Positions 37,003 to 45,306 of a DNA stretch of 64,000 nucleotides are shown in pieces. Both the position numbers and the translations under genes were made by a program. The notes below the pieces were generated by a model, which did not search any database, was not told the origin of the DNA, and was given only the letters and a program-made list of their open reading frames with translations. This stretch comes from Acidovorax sp. HDW3 (GTDB lineage: Bacteria; Pseudomonadota; Gammaproteobacteria; Burkholderiales; Burkholderiaceae_C): contig NZ_CP049885.1 in assembly GCF_011303755.1 (NCBI RefSeq), positions 1,036,001-1,100,000 of the forward strand. The letters are read 5' to 3'. Positions within the stretch are counted from its first letter, which is position 1; each line of letters starts with the position of its first letter.

Positions 37003-37016
37003 TGGAGGGCAGGGCG

Positions 37017-37514
37017 GTGAGCAAGCAACTTTTGGTGGTGTACCACTCGCGCACCGGCGGCACGCGCCAGCTGGTGCAGTCGCTGCAGGACGGGGCGCGC
37101 GACGGCGGCGCCAGTACCACGCTGCGCCTGTTGCCTGCGCATGAGGCGCAGGTCGATGACCTGCTGGCAGCCGACGGCTACGTCTTCGCCGCGCCGGAAA
37201 ACCTCGCGGCCCTGAGTGGGGAGATGAAGGAGTTTTTCGACCGCTGCTACTACGGCGCCCTCGATCGCATCCAGGGCCGGCCCTGCGCGCTGCTGGTGTG
37301 CGCCGGCAGCGACGGCAGCGCCGCCCTGCAGCAGATGCGGCGCATTACCACTGGCTGGCGCCTGCAGGAGGTGGCCGAGCCCTTCATCGCCTGCACCTAC
37401 GCGCAAAGCCCGGAGGAAATTGCCGCGCCCAAGCGCATGGCGCGCACCGCGTTAGAGCGCTGCTACGCCCTGGGCAGTGCCATGAGCCTGGGGCTGGAGT
37501 TGGGCGTTTTTTAA
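37017..37514 (+). CDS. Flavodoxin-like NAD(P)H:FMN-type oxidoreductase
   Basis: A 165-residue flavodoxin-fold protein. It begins LLVVYHSRTGGTRQLVQSL, the FMN phosphate-binding loop, and continues with ADGYVFAAPENLAALSGEMK and EFFDRCYYGALDRIQGRP, the pattern of the flavodoxin/NADPH-dependent FMN reductase group. The redox partner is unknown. I start at GTG 37017 because GGAGGG lies 8 bases upstream; an ATG at 37002 overlapping the ilvD stop is the alternative. It is co-directional with ilvD and ends at a bidirectional terminator. Confidence 0.8.
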   Translation: MSKQLLVVYHSRTGGTRQLVQSLQDGARDGGASTTLRLLPAHEAQVDDLLAADGYVFAAPENLAALSGEMKEFFDRCYYGALDRIQGRPCALLVCAGSDGSAALQQMRRITTGWRLQEVAEPFIACTYAQSPEEIAAPKRMARTALERCYALGSAMSLGLELGVF

Positions 37515-37517
37515 CGT

Positions 37518-37546
37518 AAAAAAACCGCTCGCAAGGAGCGGTTTTG
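37518..37546. terminator. Bidirectional terminator between the flavodoxin gene and bfr
   Basis: AAACCGCTC, loop GCAAG, GAGCGGTTT. The T-run is strong on the minus strand and weak on the plus strand, so it serves the convergent bfr best. Confidence 0.8.
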
Positions 37547-37600
37547 CTATTAAAAGAAGAGCTGCTCGCGCTTGCTGCAAGCGCGCTGCAGCCTGTTTTT
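37545..37600. repeat. AGCTAT-core palindromic repeat, copy 7 (bfr 3' end)
   Basis: GCTATTAAAAGAAGAGCTGCTCGCGCTTGC, then GCAAGCGCGCTGCAGCCTG and a T-run. Here the core reads AGCTGC. Its right end supplies part of the bfr stop codon region (37599-37601). Confidence 0.65.
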
Positions 37601-38069
37601 ATCCCTGAGATTGGGTCTGCAGGTAGTTTTGCAGGCCGATTTTGTCGATCAGGCCGATCTGCTTTTCCAGCCAGTAGCTGTGGTCTTCCTCGGTGTCGCG
37701 CAGCTGCGCCAGCAGCATGTCGCGGCTGACGTAGTCTTGCAGGCTGTCGCACAGGGCGATGGCCTGGCGCAGGTTGTCGCGCACCTGGTACTCGGCCGCC
37801 AGGTCCTTGCGCAGCATGTCGGGCACGTCCACGCCGGGGTTGAGGTCCTTGGGGCGCATGTCCGGCTGGCCACCCAGGAACAGGATGCGGCGCAAGATGG
37901 CGTCGGCGTGCTGGGTTTCCTCCTGCATTTCATGGTCCATGCGCTGGTACAGGCGCACAAAGCCCTGGTCTTCGTACAGGCGCGAATGCAAAAAATACTG
38001 GTCGCGCGCGGCCAGTTCGCCGCGCAGCAGCTCTTTGAGGCAATCAATGACTTGGGGGTGGCCTTGCAT
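37599..38069 (-). CDS. bfr: Bacterioferritin, haem-ligand methionine replaced by threonine
   Basis: Iron-storage protein forming 24-mers. It has 156 residues. The ferroxidase ligands of bacterioferritin are in place: E18 (RGELAARDQ), E51 and H54 (EETQHADAI), and the glutamates and histidine of DLAAEYQVR and [13 protein letters not shown]. The haem-binding methionine at position 52 of E. coli Bfr is threonine here, so the subunit should not bind haem in the usual way. I start it at the ATG of [15 protein letters not shown]. It is convergent with the flavodoxin gene and divergent from lgt. Confidence 0.93.
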   Translation of the reverse strand: MQGHPQVIDCLKELLRGELAARDQYFLHSRLYEDQGFVRLYQRMDHEMQEETQHADAILRRILFLGGQPDMRPKDLNPGVDVPDMLRKDLAAEYQVRDNLRQAIALCDSLQDYVSRDMLLAQLRDTEEDHSYWLEKQIGLIDKIGLQNYLQTQSQG

Positions 38070-38215
38070 GGTGGGACTCTCTTGGTAGAACTCGAACCCG
38101 GCGAGTATCCCGCCACTGCGCCCCCAGGTGGGGCAAATACCCGTGAAAAATGACTCGGGATGCGAACGCGTCGCAGACGGTTTTGCAAACCGACGCAGCC
38201 TTGCTGCACTGCGGC

Positions 38216-38221
38216 ACAATC
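38216..38221 (+). promoter_or_regulatory. -10 element next to the lgt start
   Basis: CACAATC, 6 bases before the lgt ATG. Same arrangement as at hemH, hpnD and hpnC. Confidence 0.45.
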
Positions 38222-38227
38222 GCCGCC

Positions 38228-39052
38228 ATGCTGATGTACCCGCAGATCAACCCCATTGCCGTGCAGATCGGGCCGCTGGCCGTGCACTGGTACGGTATTA
38301 CCTACCTCGTGGCCTTTGGCCTGTTCCTATGGCTGGGCACCCTGCGCCTGCACCACCCGCCGTTTGTGCACCTGCGCGGTGCACAGGCGTGGACGCGCAA
38401 GGATGTGGAGGACTTTTTATTTCTGGGCGTGCTCGGCGTGGTGCTGGGCGGGCGCCTGGGCTACTGCCTGTTCTACAAGCCGGGCTACTACCTGCTGCAT
38501 CCGCTGGAGGTGCTGTACGTCTGGCAGGGCGGCATGAGCTTTCACGGCGGCCTGCTCGGCGTGGCAGCGGCCATGCTGTGGTTTGCCCATTCGCGCCAGC
38601 GCCCGCTGCTGCAGGTGGCCGACTTCGTCGCCCCCTGTGTGCCCACCGGCCTGGCGGCCGGGCGTGTGGGCAACTTCATCAACGGCGAGCTTTGGGGGCG
38701 CTTTGCCAGCCCCGATCTGCCCTGGGCCATGGTGTTTCCGCAAAGCGGCACGCTGGCGCCGCGCCACCCGTCGCAGGTGTACCAGTTTTTGCTCGAAGGG
38801 CTGCTGCTGTTCGTGCTGCTGTGGCTGTACGCGCGCCGCGAGCGCCGGCCAGGGCAGGTGACCGGGGCGTTTTTGTTCGGCTATGGGCTGCTGCGCTTTA
38901 CGGCGGAGTATTTCCGCGAGCCCGATGCTTTCCTGGGCATCCTGTCGCTGGGCATGAGCATGGGGCAGTGGCTGTGTGTGCCCATGATCGTCGGCGGCGC
39001 CGGGCTGTGGCTTTGGGCGCGCCAGCAGCCAATTGCAAACAAAAAAGCTTGA
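38228..39052 (+). CDS. lgt: Prolipoprotein diacylglyceryl transferase
   Basis: Adds diacylglycerol to the lipobox cysteine of prolipoproteins, an inner-membrane step needed by the lipoproteins in this window. It has 274 residues and about seven membrane segments. The signatures are [13 protein letters not shown] near residue 20 and [14 protein letters not shown] near 150 (the Lgt signature with the essential arginine), then [12 protein letters not shown]. The ATG of [15 protein letters not shown] is used; no ribosome site is seen. The frame upstream is not coding. Its stop lies inside AGCTAT repeat copy 8. Confidence 0.95.
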   Translation: MLMYPQINPIAVQIGPLAVHWYGITYLVAFGLFLWLGTLRLHHPPFVHLRGAQAWTRKDVEDFLFLGVLGVVLGGRLGYCLFYKPGYYLLHPLEVLYVWQGGMSFHGGLLGVAAAMLWFAHSRQRPLLQVADFVAPCVPTGLAAGRVGNFINGELWGRFASPDLPWAMVFPQSGTLAPRHPSQVYQFLLEGLLLFVLLWLYARRERRPGQVTGAFLFGYGLLRFTAEYFREPDAFLGILSLGMSMGQWLCVPMIVGGAGLWLWARQQPIANKKA

Positions 39053-39088
39053 ATCCCTTATTGGATAAGCGCGAGCAGCTATCAAAAA
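39041..39088. repeat. AGCTAT-core palindromic repeat, copy 8 (lgt-enoyl-CoA hydratase junction)
   Basis: AAGCTTGAATCCCTTATT, then GGATAAGCGCGAGCAGCTATC and an A-run. It covers the lgt stop codon. Its terminal A-run runs directly into the ATG of the next gene. Confidence 0.75.
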
Positions 39089-39904
39089 ATGAGTGAAAAA
39101 ATGCCGGGCGAAGTGCGGGTGCAGGCCCATGCCGGGGGGCTGATCGAGGTGGAGCTGGCGCACCCGGGCAAGCTCAACGCCATGAACCGCGCCATGTGGC
39201 GCCAGTTGCGCTCTGTTTTTGAGCGCGTGCAGCGCAATGCGCAGGCGCGCTGCGTCTTGATTTCAGGGCAGGGCGGGGCGTTTTGCGCCGGCGGCGACAT
39301 TGCCGAGTACCCGGGTTTTCGCTTTGACCCGGTGCAGCTGCGCGATTTTCATGAAAACGACGTCTGGGGCGGCCTCGTTGCCATGCTGGCCTGCGACGTG
39401 CCCATCGTCGCCGCCATCGAGGGCGCCTGCATGGGCGCCGGGGTGGAGATTGCCAGCTGCTGCGACCTGCGCATCGCCAGTGCCCAGGCGCGCTTCGGTG
39501 CGCCGATTGCCAAACTGGGTTTTCCCATGGCGCCGCGCGAGGCGCAGCTGGTGGCCGCCGCCGTGGGGGAGGTGACGGCACGCCAGATGCTGCTCGAAGC
39601 CGCCACCTTCAGTGCTGAGGAGATGCTGGCGCGCGGCTTTTTGAGCCGGGTCGTGCCCCCCCATGACTGCACCGCCCAGGCGCGTGCGGCAGCCGAACGC
39701 ATCGCCGCCCTGGCGCCGGCAGCAGCGCGCATGAACAAGCAGACGTTTCGGGCCTTAAAACAGCCGCTAGCGCCCGCCCATCAAGCGCTAGCAGCTATCG
39801 AAAGCATAGTAAACGGCGGCGCCGACCCCTACGCCTACGCCGCCAGCGCCGAGCACCGCGAGGGCATTGCAGCGTTCTTGGAAAAGCGCCGGCCCGTGTT
39901 TTAA
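39089..39904 (+). CDS. Enoyl-CoA hydratase/isomerase family protein
   Basis: Crotonase-fold protein of 271 residues, probably acting on a CoA thioester; the exact substrate cannot be told. The oxyanion-hole segments SGQGGAFCAGGDIAEY (about 60-75) and IEGACMGAGVEIASCCDLR (about 112-130) are present. The start is odd: the ATG is formed at the end of repeat copy 8, without a convincing Shine-Dalgarno; a second in-frame ATG four codons on (MPGEVRVQA) is possible. A further repeat copy is read in frame at about residues 223-239 (PLAPAHQALAAIE). Confidence 0.88.
   Translation: MSEKMPGEVRVQAHAGGLIEVELAHPGKLNAMNRAMWRQLRSVFERVQRNAQARCVLISGQGGAFCAGGDIAEYPGFRFDPVQLRDFHENDVWGGLVAMLACDVPIVAAIEGACMGAGVEIASCCDLRIASAQARFGAPIAKLGFPMAPREAQLVAAAVGEVTARQMLLEAATFSAEEMLARGFLSRVVPPHDCTAQARAAAERIAALAPAAARMNKQTFRALKQPLAPAHQALAAIESIVNGGADPYAYAASAEHREGIAAFLEKRRPVF
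39755..39804. repeat. AGCTAT-core palindromic repeat, copy 9 (inside the enoyl-CoA hydratase gene)
   Basis: TTAAAACAGCCGCTAGCG, loop, CATCAAGCGCTAGCAGCTATC and AAAG. Translated in frame it gives LKQPLAPAHQALAAI, similar to the segment in cas3. Confidence 0.75.
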
Positions 39905-39921
39905 CCTGTGCTTGAGAGCAG

Positions 39922-40365
39922 TTAACGCAGCACCAGCACCGGCACGTGCGAATGCGTCAGCACGTGCTGGGTTTCGCTGCCCAGCAGCAGGCGCTGCAGG
40001 CCCCGGCGTCCGTGCGAGGCCATGACGATCAGGTCGCAGCCGTGGGTTTGGGCACTTTCAATGATGGCCTCGGCCACCAGGTCCGATTGCACGATCAGCG
40101 CCTGCACCGCCACGCCCTGGCTGTTGCCCTCGGCCTTGACCTTGTCCACCAGGGCCTCGGCCTCGGTGCGCCACTGCTGCTCGACACGGGCAATGTCGGC
40201 GGCCTCGATCGGCAGGCCGCCCTCGAAGTAATTGCGCGGATAGTTGGGCACGACTTTCAAAACAGACACTTTGGCCTGGCCGAGCGCCGCCAGCGCCAGG
40301 CCGTGGCTGACGGCCTTGTGCGAGAGCTCCGAGCCGTCGGTGGCGATCAGGATGTGTTGGTACAT
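39922..40365 (-). CDS. Universal stress protein (UspA family)
   Basis: A 147-residue ATP-binding Usp. It begins YQHILIATDGSELSHKAV, and the ATP motif G-2x-G-9x-S/T is intact as GRRGLQRLLLGSETQHV near the C-terminus, followed by HSHVPVLVLR. AGGAGG lies 7 bases upstream of the ATG. It is divergent from the copper ATPase gene with an FNR-type box between them, so it is probably induced under oxygen limitation with the oxidase locus. Confidence 0.93.
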   Translation of the reverse strand: MYQHILIATDGSELSHKAVSHGLALAALGQAKVSVLKVVPNYPRNYFEGGLPIEAADIARVEQQWRTEAEALVDKVKAEGNSQGVAVQALIVQSDLVAEAIIESAQTHGCDLIVMASHGRRGLQRLLLGSETQHVLTHSHVPVLVLR

Positions 40366-40426
40366 GGGAATCCTCCTAGCTTGAAAGTTGTGACCATATA
40401 GCTTATGGGCGAGTGATTTGCTCTTC

Positions 40427-40440
40427 TTAATTTAAGTCAA
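40427..40440. promoter_or_regulatory. FNR/Anr-type box between usp and ccoI
   Basis: TTAAT-TTAA-GTCAA, 8 of 10 matches to TTGAT-N4-ATCAA. The centre is about 46 bases before the predicted ccoI transcript start and 68 before the usp start codon, so one box could serve both genes. Confidence 0.65.
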
Positions 40441-40466
40441 TTTTGCGCGGGCTATGTACACGCGGA

Positions 40467-40472
40467 TACACT
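40467..40472 (+). promoter_or_regulatory. -10 element next to the ccoI start
   Basis: TACACT followed by eight bases (GCGCCCCC) and the ATG at 40481, with no Shine-Dalgarno. It resembles the leaderless arrangement at hemH and hpnD. Confidence 0.4.
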
Positions 40473-40480
40473 GCGCCCCC

Positions 40481-42844
40481 ATGTCCCAAGTCAATTCCGA
40501 ACCGCCCGCTGCAACGCTGGTGGCAGCTGCGGCTGCGCCGATAGCGGCGGCCAGCCTGCTCGACGATCCCCAGGAGTGGGCGGCGTTCGGGCGCCAGGTG
40601 GCCGGTGCAGTGCCCGAAGAAGGGTTGTGGGATTCACAGGTGGTGCTGCAGGGAATGCATTGCGCCGCCTGCGCCCTGACGATCGAGGAAGCGCTGCGCG
40701 CCGTGCCTGGCGTGCAGGAGGTGCAGGTCAGCGCCGCCACGCAGCGCGCGCGCGTGCAGTGGCGCCCGGCGCAGGTGCTGCCCTCGGCCTGGATGGCAGC
40801 GGTGCAGCGTGCCGGCTACCAGGCCCTGCCAGCCATGGACGCGCAGGCGCGCGAGCAGCGCCAGGCCGAGCAGCGCAAGATGCTCTGGCGCTGGCTGGTG
40901 GCAGGTCTTTGCATGATGCAGGTCATGATGTACGCGTGGCCCGCCTACATCGCCCAGCCCGGCGACCTGTCGCTGGAGATGGAAACCCTGCTGCGTTGGG
41001 CCTCCTGGGTGCTGTCGGTGCCGGTCATCATCTTTTCGTGCGGACCTTTTTTCAGCAATGCGCTGCGCGACGTGCGCCTGCGCCGCGTCAGCATGGACTT
41101 GCCGGTGGCGCTGGGGATGCTTATTACGTTTGTCGTCAGCACCATCGGAACCTTCGAGCCGGCCGGCATTTTTGGCCGTGAGGTGTTCTTTGACTCGCTG
41201 ACCATGTTCGTCTTTTTCTTGCTCACCGGCCGTTGGCTGGAGCTGCGCCTGCGTGAGCGTACCGCCGGCGCGCTCGAAGCCCTGCTCAATCGCCTGCCCG
41301 ACAGCGTCGAGCGCCAGCGCACTGACGGTGGTTTTGAGCGTGTCGCCGTGCGCCGCCTGGCCGTGGGCGACGTGGTGCGGGTGCTGCCGGGCGATGCATT
41401 TCCTGCCGATGGCAGCATCATCGATGGTCAGACCCAGGTCGATGAGGCTTTGCTCACCGGTGAGTCCACCCCGGTGTGGCGTACCGAGGGCGCGCGTGTG
41501 GCCGCTGGCAGCTACAACCTCCAGGCGGCAGTGCTGGTGCGCGTCGATGGTGTGGGCGAGGCCACGCGTTACGCACAAATCGTCCGCTTGATGGAAAGCG
41601 CAGCGCTGCAAAAACCGCGCCTGGCGCAGCTGGCCGACCGCGTGGCGCGCCCCTTTTTGTTGGCCGTGTTGCTCGCTGCCGGGCTGGCCGCCGCTTGGTG
41701 GTGGCCGACTGACCCCGGCCACGCCCTCATGGTGGCGGTGGCGGTGCTCATCGTCACCTGCCCTTGCGCCTTGTCGCTGGCCACGCCCGTGGCCATGCTT
41801 ACCGCTGCGGGCACCCTGGCACGCCATGGCGTGCTGGTGCGCAATCTACAGGCGCTAGAAGCGCTGGCCACGGTCGATACCCTGGTGTTTGATAAAACCG
41901 GCACCCTCACGCGCGATGGTCTGGTGCTGCAGGCCGTGCGCCCGGCGCCGGGCGTGGATGGGGCGCAGGCCCTGGCCTGGGCGGCGGGCTTGGCCCAGCA
42001 ATCCTTGCACCCGGTGGCGCGTGCCGTATTGGCTGCCTGGCAAGAGCGTCACCCGGATGCCGTGGGCGTCAGCCCCGAGCAGGTGCAAGAGAGCATAGGC
42101 CAGGGGCTGCAGGGGCTGTACCAGGGGCGCTGCCTGCGCTTGGGCTCACCGAGCTACACCGGCGTGGCTGCAGATGCTGCTGGCACGCAGCAGGTAGTGC
42201 TTGCTGAGCTGCAGGACGGCACCTGGCAGGAGCTGGCACGGTTTGATTTGCATGAAGACCTGCGTCCTGAAGCCGCCGCCGTGGTGCGGCAGCTGCAGCA
42301 GGCCGGTGTGCAGGTGCAGCTGCTGTCGGGTGACCGCCCAGTGGCCGTACAGCGCCTGGCGCAGCAGCTGGGCATTGCCCAGGCCTTGGGGGGCTGCACC
42401 CCCGCCGACAAGCTCGCGCGCCTGCAGGCAGCGCAGGCCCAGGGGCACCAGGTGGCGATGGTGGGCGATGGTTTGAATGACGGCCCGGTGCTCGCCGGTG
42501 CCCATGTGTCGTTTGCTTTTGGCTGTGCCGTACCGTTGGCGCAGGCGCGCTCTGATTTCGTGGTGTTGGGTGCGCAGCTGACCTTGGTAGCCCAGACCTT
42601 GCTGCTGGCACGCCGCACCCTGCGCGTGGTGCGGCAAAACCTTTGGTGGGCTGCGCTTTACAACGCGTTGGCGGTGCCGCTGGCGGTGCTGGGGTGGATG
42701 CCGGCCTGGCTGGCGGGTCTGGGCATGGCCGCGAGCTCGCTGCTGGTGGTGCTCAACGCTGCGCGTCTGTCGCGTGCCCTGGCTCCGCTGGCGCCTGCCA
42801 GTGCCGCGCCAGTGTCGGTTTCAACTGCATGGGAGATGGCTTGA
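40481..42844 (+). CDS. ccoI: Copper-transporting P1B-type ATPase for cbb3 oxidase assembly
   Basis: Exports copper for insertion into the cbb3 oxidase. It has 787 residues. An N-terminal heavy-metal domain carries GMHCAACALTIEEAL (about 57-71). Eight membrane segments are predicted, with the metal-transport motif TCPCALSLATP. The phosphorylation site is DKTGTLTRDG, the actuator motif LLTGEST, and the hinge GDGLNDGPV. The ATG of MSQVNSEPPAA is used; an ATG nine codons upstream is less likely. The stop overlaps ccoS by one base (TGATG). Gene order marks it as CcoI rather than a general CopA. Confidence 0.93.
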   Translation: MSQVNSEPPAATLVAAAAAPIAAASLLDDPQEWAAFGRQVAGAVPEEGLWDSQVVLQGMHCAACALTIEEALRAVPGVQEVQVSAATQRARVQWRPAQVLPSAWMAAVQRAGYQALPAMDAQAREQRQAEQRKMLWRWLVAGLCMMQVMMYAWPAYIAQPGDLSLEMETLLRWASWVLSVPVIIFSCGPFFSNALRDVRLRRVSMDLPVALGMLITFVVSTIGTFEPAGIFGREVFFDSLTMFVFFLLTGRWLELRLRERTAGALEALLNRLPDSVERQRTDGGFERVAVRRLAVGDVVRVLPGDAFPADGSIIDGQTQVDEALLTGESTPVWRTEGARVAAGSYNLQAAVLVRVDGVGEATRYAQIVRLMESAALQKPRLAQLADRVARPFLLAVLLAAGLAAAWWWPTDPGHALMVAVAVLIVTCPCALSLATPVAMLTAAGTLARHGVLVRNLQALEALATVDTLVFDKTGTLTRDGLVLQAVRPAPGVDGAQALAWAAGLAQQSLHPVARAVLAAWQERHPDAVGVSPEQVQESIGQGLQGLYQGRCLRLGSPSYTGVAADAAGTQQVVLAELQDGTWQELARFDLHEDLRPEAAAVVRQLQQAGVQVQLLSGDRPVAVQRLAQQLGIAQALGGCTPADKLARLQAAQAQGHQVAMVGDGLNDGPVLAGAHVSFAFGCAVPLAQARSDFVVLGAQLTLVAQTLLLARRTLRVVRQNLWWAALYNALAVPLAVLGWMPAWLAGLGMAASSLLVVLNAARLSRALAPLAPASAAPVSVSTAWEMA

Positions 42845-42981
42845 TGGATATCTTGTATTTGCTCGTGCCCCTGTCGGTCGTTTTGGTGCTGCTGATCCTG
42901 CTTGCCCTGTGGTGGGCGGTGTATCGGGGGCAATTTGAAAGCGTCGAGCAAGAGGGGGAGCGGATTTTGCGTGACGGTTGA
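42844..42981 (+). CDS. ccoS: cbb3 oxidase maturation protein CcoS
   Basis: A 45-residue membrane protein, MDILYLLVPLSVVLVLLILL then ALWWAVYRGQFESVEQEGER. One transmembrane helix is followed by the conserved W-A-x-x-x-GQF(D/E) signature of CcoS, required for cofactor insertion into CcoN. It overlaps the ccoI stop by one base. Its end lies within the first of two FNR boxes of ccoN. Confidence 0.93.
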   Translation: MDILYLLVPLSVVLVLLILLALWWAVYRGQFESVEQEGERILRDG

Positions 42982-43012
42982 CGTGAGTCAATCCCATCTT
43001 GACCTGGTTCAA
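42978..43012 (+). promoter_or_regulatory. Two FNR/Anr-type boxes upstream of ccoN
   Basis: TTGAC-GTGA-GTCAA (42978-42991) and TTGAC-CTGG-TTCAA (42999-43012), each 8 of 10 to TTGAT-N4-ATCAA, 21 bases apart (two helical turns). The second ends 35 bases before the ccoN ATG. This fits strong induction by FNR at low oxygen. Confidence 0.7.
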
Positions 43013-43047
43013 TATTATTTTTCGCTGCAATCAAAAAGAGGTACCTA

Positions 43048-44490
43048 ATGGATTCACCAAGTACAAATGTGGCTGCGCACTACAACGACACGGTAGTGCG
43101 CCAATTTGCCATCATGTCTGTGGTATGGGGGGTGGTTGGCATGTTGGTCGGCGTCATCGTCGCTGCCCAGCTGGCGTGGCCTGAACTCAACTTCGGCATT
43201 TCATGGCTGAGTTTTGGCCGTCTGCGTCCGCTGCACACCAATGCAGTGATTTTTGCCTTTGGTGGCTGCGCCCTCATGGGCACCAGCTATTACGTGGTGC
43301 AGCGCACCTGCCAGACGCGCCTGTTCGCAGGTTCGTTGGCGGCGTTCACCTTCTGGGGTTGGCAGTTGGTGATCGTGGCTGCCGCGATTTCTTTGCCTCT
43401 GGGTTACACCTCGGGCAAGGAATACGCTGAACTCGAATGGCCGATCGACATCCTGATCGCCTTGGTCTGGGTGGCCTACGCCGTGGTGTTCTTCGGCACC
43501 GTGGGTACGCGCAAGGTCAAGCACATTTATGTGGCCAACTGGTTCTACGGTGGCTTCATTCTGGCCGTGGCGCTGCTGCACATCATCAACAGTGCAGCCA
43601 TTCCTGCGGGTTTCATGAAGAGCTACTCGGCCTACGCCGGTGTGCAAGATGCCATGGTGCAGTGGTGGTATGGCCACAACGCCGTGGGTTTCTTCCTCAC
43701 CGCTGGCTTCCTGGGCATGATGTATTACTTCATCCCCAAGCAGGCGGGTCGTCCGGTGTATTCGTATCGCCTGTCGATCGTGCACTTCTGGGCCCTGATC
43801 TTCACTTACATGTGGGCCGGCCCGCACCACCTGCACTACACCGCGCTGCCGGACTGGACGCAATCGGTGGGCATGGTGTTCTCGCTCATCCTGCTGGCAC
43901 CGTCCTGGGGCGGCATGATCAACGGCATCATGACCCTGTCGGGCGCCTGGCACAAACTGCGCGACGACCCCATCCTGCGTTTCCTGATCGTGTCGCTGTC
44001 GTTCTACGGCATGTCCACGTTCGAGGGTCCGATGATGTCCATTAAGACCGTCAACGCCCTGTCGCACTACACCGACTGGACCGTGGGCCATGTGCACTCT
44101 GGTGCCCTGGGCTGGGTGGGCTTGATCACCATGGGTTCGCTCTACTACCTGATCCCGCGCCTGTTTGGCCGTGAAAAGATGCACTCCATCAAGGCCATCG
44201 AACTGCACTTCTGGCTGGCCACCATCGGCATCGTGCTGTACATCGCTGCGATGTGGATCGCTGGTGTGATGCAGGGCCTGATGTGGCGCGCCATCAACCC
44301 CGATGGCACCCTGACCTATACCTTTGTGGAAAGCGTCAAGGCCACCTATCCCTTCTACGTGATCCGTGTGCTAGGTGGTCTGCTGTTCCTCGGCGGTATG
44401 TGCATCATGGCCTGGAACACCTGGATGACTGCCATTTCCGGCCGCTCGGTGAATGTCGCCATCCCGGCCGTCAAGCCGGCCCACGCCTGA
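43048..44490 (+). CDS. ccoN: cbb3-type cytochrome c oxidase catalytic subunit I
   Basis: Haem-copper catalytic subunit of the high-affinity terminal oxidase. It has 480 residues and about 12 membrane helices. The histidine ligands are seen in [15 protein letters not shown] (about 62-76), [15 protein letters not shown] and [15 protein letters not shown] (copper-site region), and [23 protein letters not shown] ribosome site precedes the ATG of [19 protein letters not shown]. It begins ccoNOQP, with two FNR boxes upstream. Confidence 0.97.
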   Translation: MDSPSTNVAAHYNDTVVRQFAIMSVVWGVVGMLVGVIVAAQLAWPELNFGISWLSFGRLRPLHTNAVIFAFGGCALMGTSYYVVQRTCQTRLFAGSLAAFTFWGWQLVIVAAAISLPLGYTSGKEYAELEWPIDILIALVWVAYAVVFFGTVGTRKVKHIYVANWFYGGFILAVALLHIINSAAIPAGFMKSYSAYAGVQDAMVQWWYGHNAVGFFLTAGFLGMMYYFIPKQAGRPVYSYRLSIVHFWALIFTYMWAGPHHLHYTALPDWTQSVGMVFSLILLAPSWGGMINGIMTLSGAWHKLRDDPILRFLIVSLSFYGMSTFEGPMMSIKTVNALSHYTDWTVGHVHSGALGWVGLITMGSLYYLIPRLFGREKMHSIKAIELHFWLATIGIVLYIAAMWIAGVMQGLMWRAINPDGTLTYTFVESVKATYPFYVIRVLGGLLFLGGMCIMAWNTWMTAISGRSVNVAIPAVKPAHA

Positions 44491-44506
44491 GACTGAGGAG
44501 GATTTC

Positions 44507-45133
44507 ATGTCCCAAAACAACAATTCCACCGGCTTTACCCACGAGAAGGTCGAAACCAGCAACTTCCTCATGATCGTGCTGATCGTGCTGGTGGTGGCCA
44601 TTGGGGGTCTGACCGAAATCGTGCCCCTGTTCTTCCAAAAATCCACCACCGAGCCGGTGCAGGGCTTGAAGCCTTACACCGCACTGCAGCTGGCTGGACG
44701 TGACATCTATCTGCGCGAAGGTTGCTACAACTGCCACTCGCAGATGATTCGCCCTTTCCGTGCCGAGACGCTGCGCTACGGCCACTACTCGGTCGCTGGT
44801 GAGTTCGTGTACGACCACCCCTTCCAGTGGGGCTCTAAGCGCACCGGCCCGGATCTGCACCGCGTGGGCGGCAAGTACAGCGATGAATGGCACCGCATCC
44901 ACCTGAACAATCCGCGTGACGTCGTACCTGAGTCGAACATGCCCGCCTACCCCTGGCTGGAGAAAAACATGGTCGATGCCGACAGCCTGCCGGCGCACAT
45001 GCGTGCTCTGCGTAAGGTTGGTGTGCCTTATACCGACGAAGAAATCGCTGCCAGTTCGGCTGAAGTCAAGGACAAGACGGAGCAAGATGCCGTGGTGGCC
45101 TACCTGCAGGCCATGGGTCTGGCGCTTAAATAA
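44507..45133 (+). CDS. ccoO: cbb3-type cytochrome c oxidase subunit II
   Basis: Membrane-anchored monohaem cytochrome c subunit of 208 residues. One N-terminal helix ([20 protein letters not shown]) is followed by the haem c motif CYNCH ([15 protein letters not shown], about residue 75) and the axial methionine in [17 protein letters not shown] lies before the ATG of [16 protein letters not shown]. It is 16 bases after ccoN. Confidence 0.97.
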   Translation: MSQNNNSTGFTHEKVETSNFLMIVLIVLVVAIGGLTEIVPLFFQKSTTEPVQGLKPYTALQLAGRDIYLREGCYNCHSQMIRPFRAETLRYGHYSVAGEFVYDHPFQWGSKRTGPDLHRVGGKYSDEWHRIHLNNPRDVVPESNMPAYPWLEKNMVDADSLPAHMRALRKVGVPYTDEEIAASSAEVKDKTEQDAVVAYLQAMGLALK

Positions 45134-45144
45134 AGGAGGCCTCC

Positions 45145-45282
45145 ATGGATGTCAACACCATGCGTATCGTTGTAACCCTGTTGTCCTTTGCCCTTTTTAT
45201 CGGCATTGGTGTCTGGGCGTACGCGCGCCGCAATCAGGCCCGCTTTGATGAGGCAGCACAGCTGCCCTTCCTGCAGGATTGA
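45145..45282 (+). CDS. ccoQ: cbb3-type oxidase subunit CcoQ
   Basis: A 45-residue single-helix subunit starting MDVNTMRIVVTLLSFALF and continuing IGIGVWAYARRNQARFDEAA. The helix followed by WAYARRNQARFDEAA is the CcoQ/FixQ pattern. An AAAGGAGGC ribosome site lies before the ATG. It stabilises the CcoP interaction in the assembled complex. It lies between ccoO and ccoP with gaps of 11 and 24 bases. Confidence 0.93.
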   Translation: MDVNTMRIVVTLLSFALFIGIGVWAYARRNQARFDEAAQLPFLQD

Positions 45283-45306
45283 CTACCACAGCAATGAGAA
45301 AAACCC

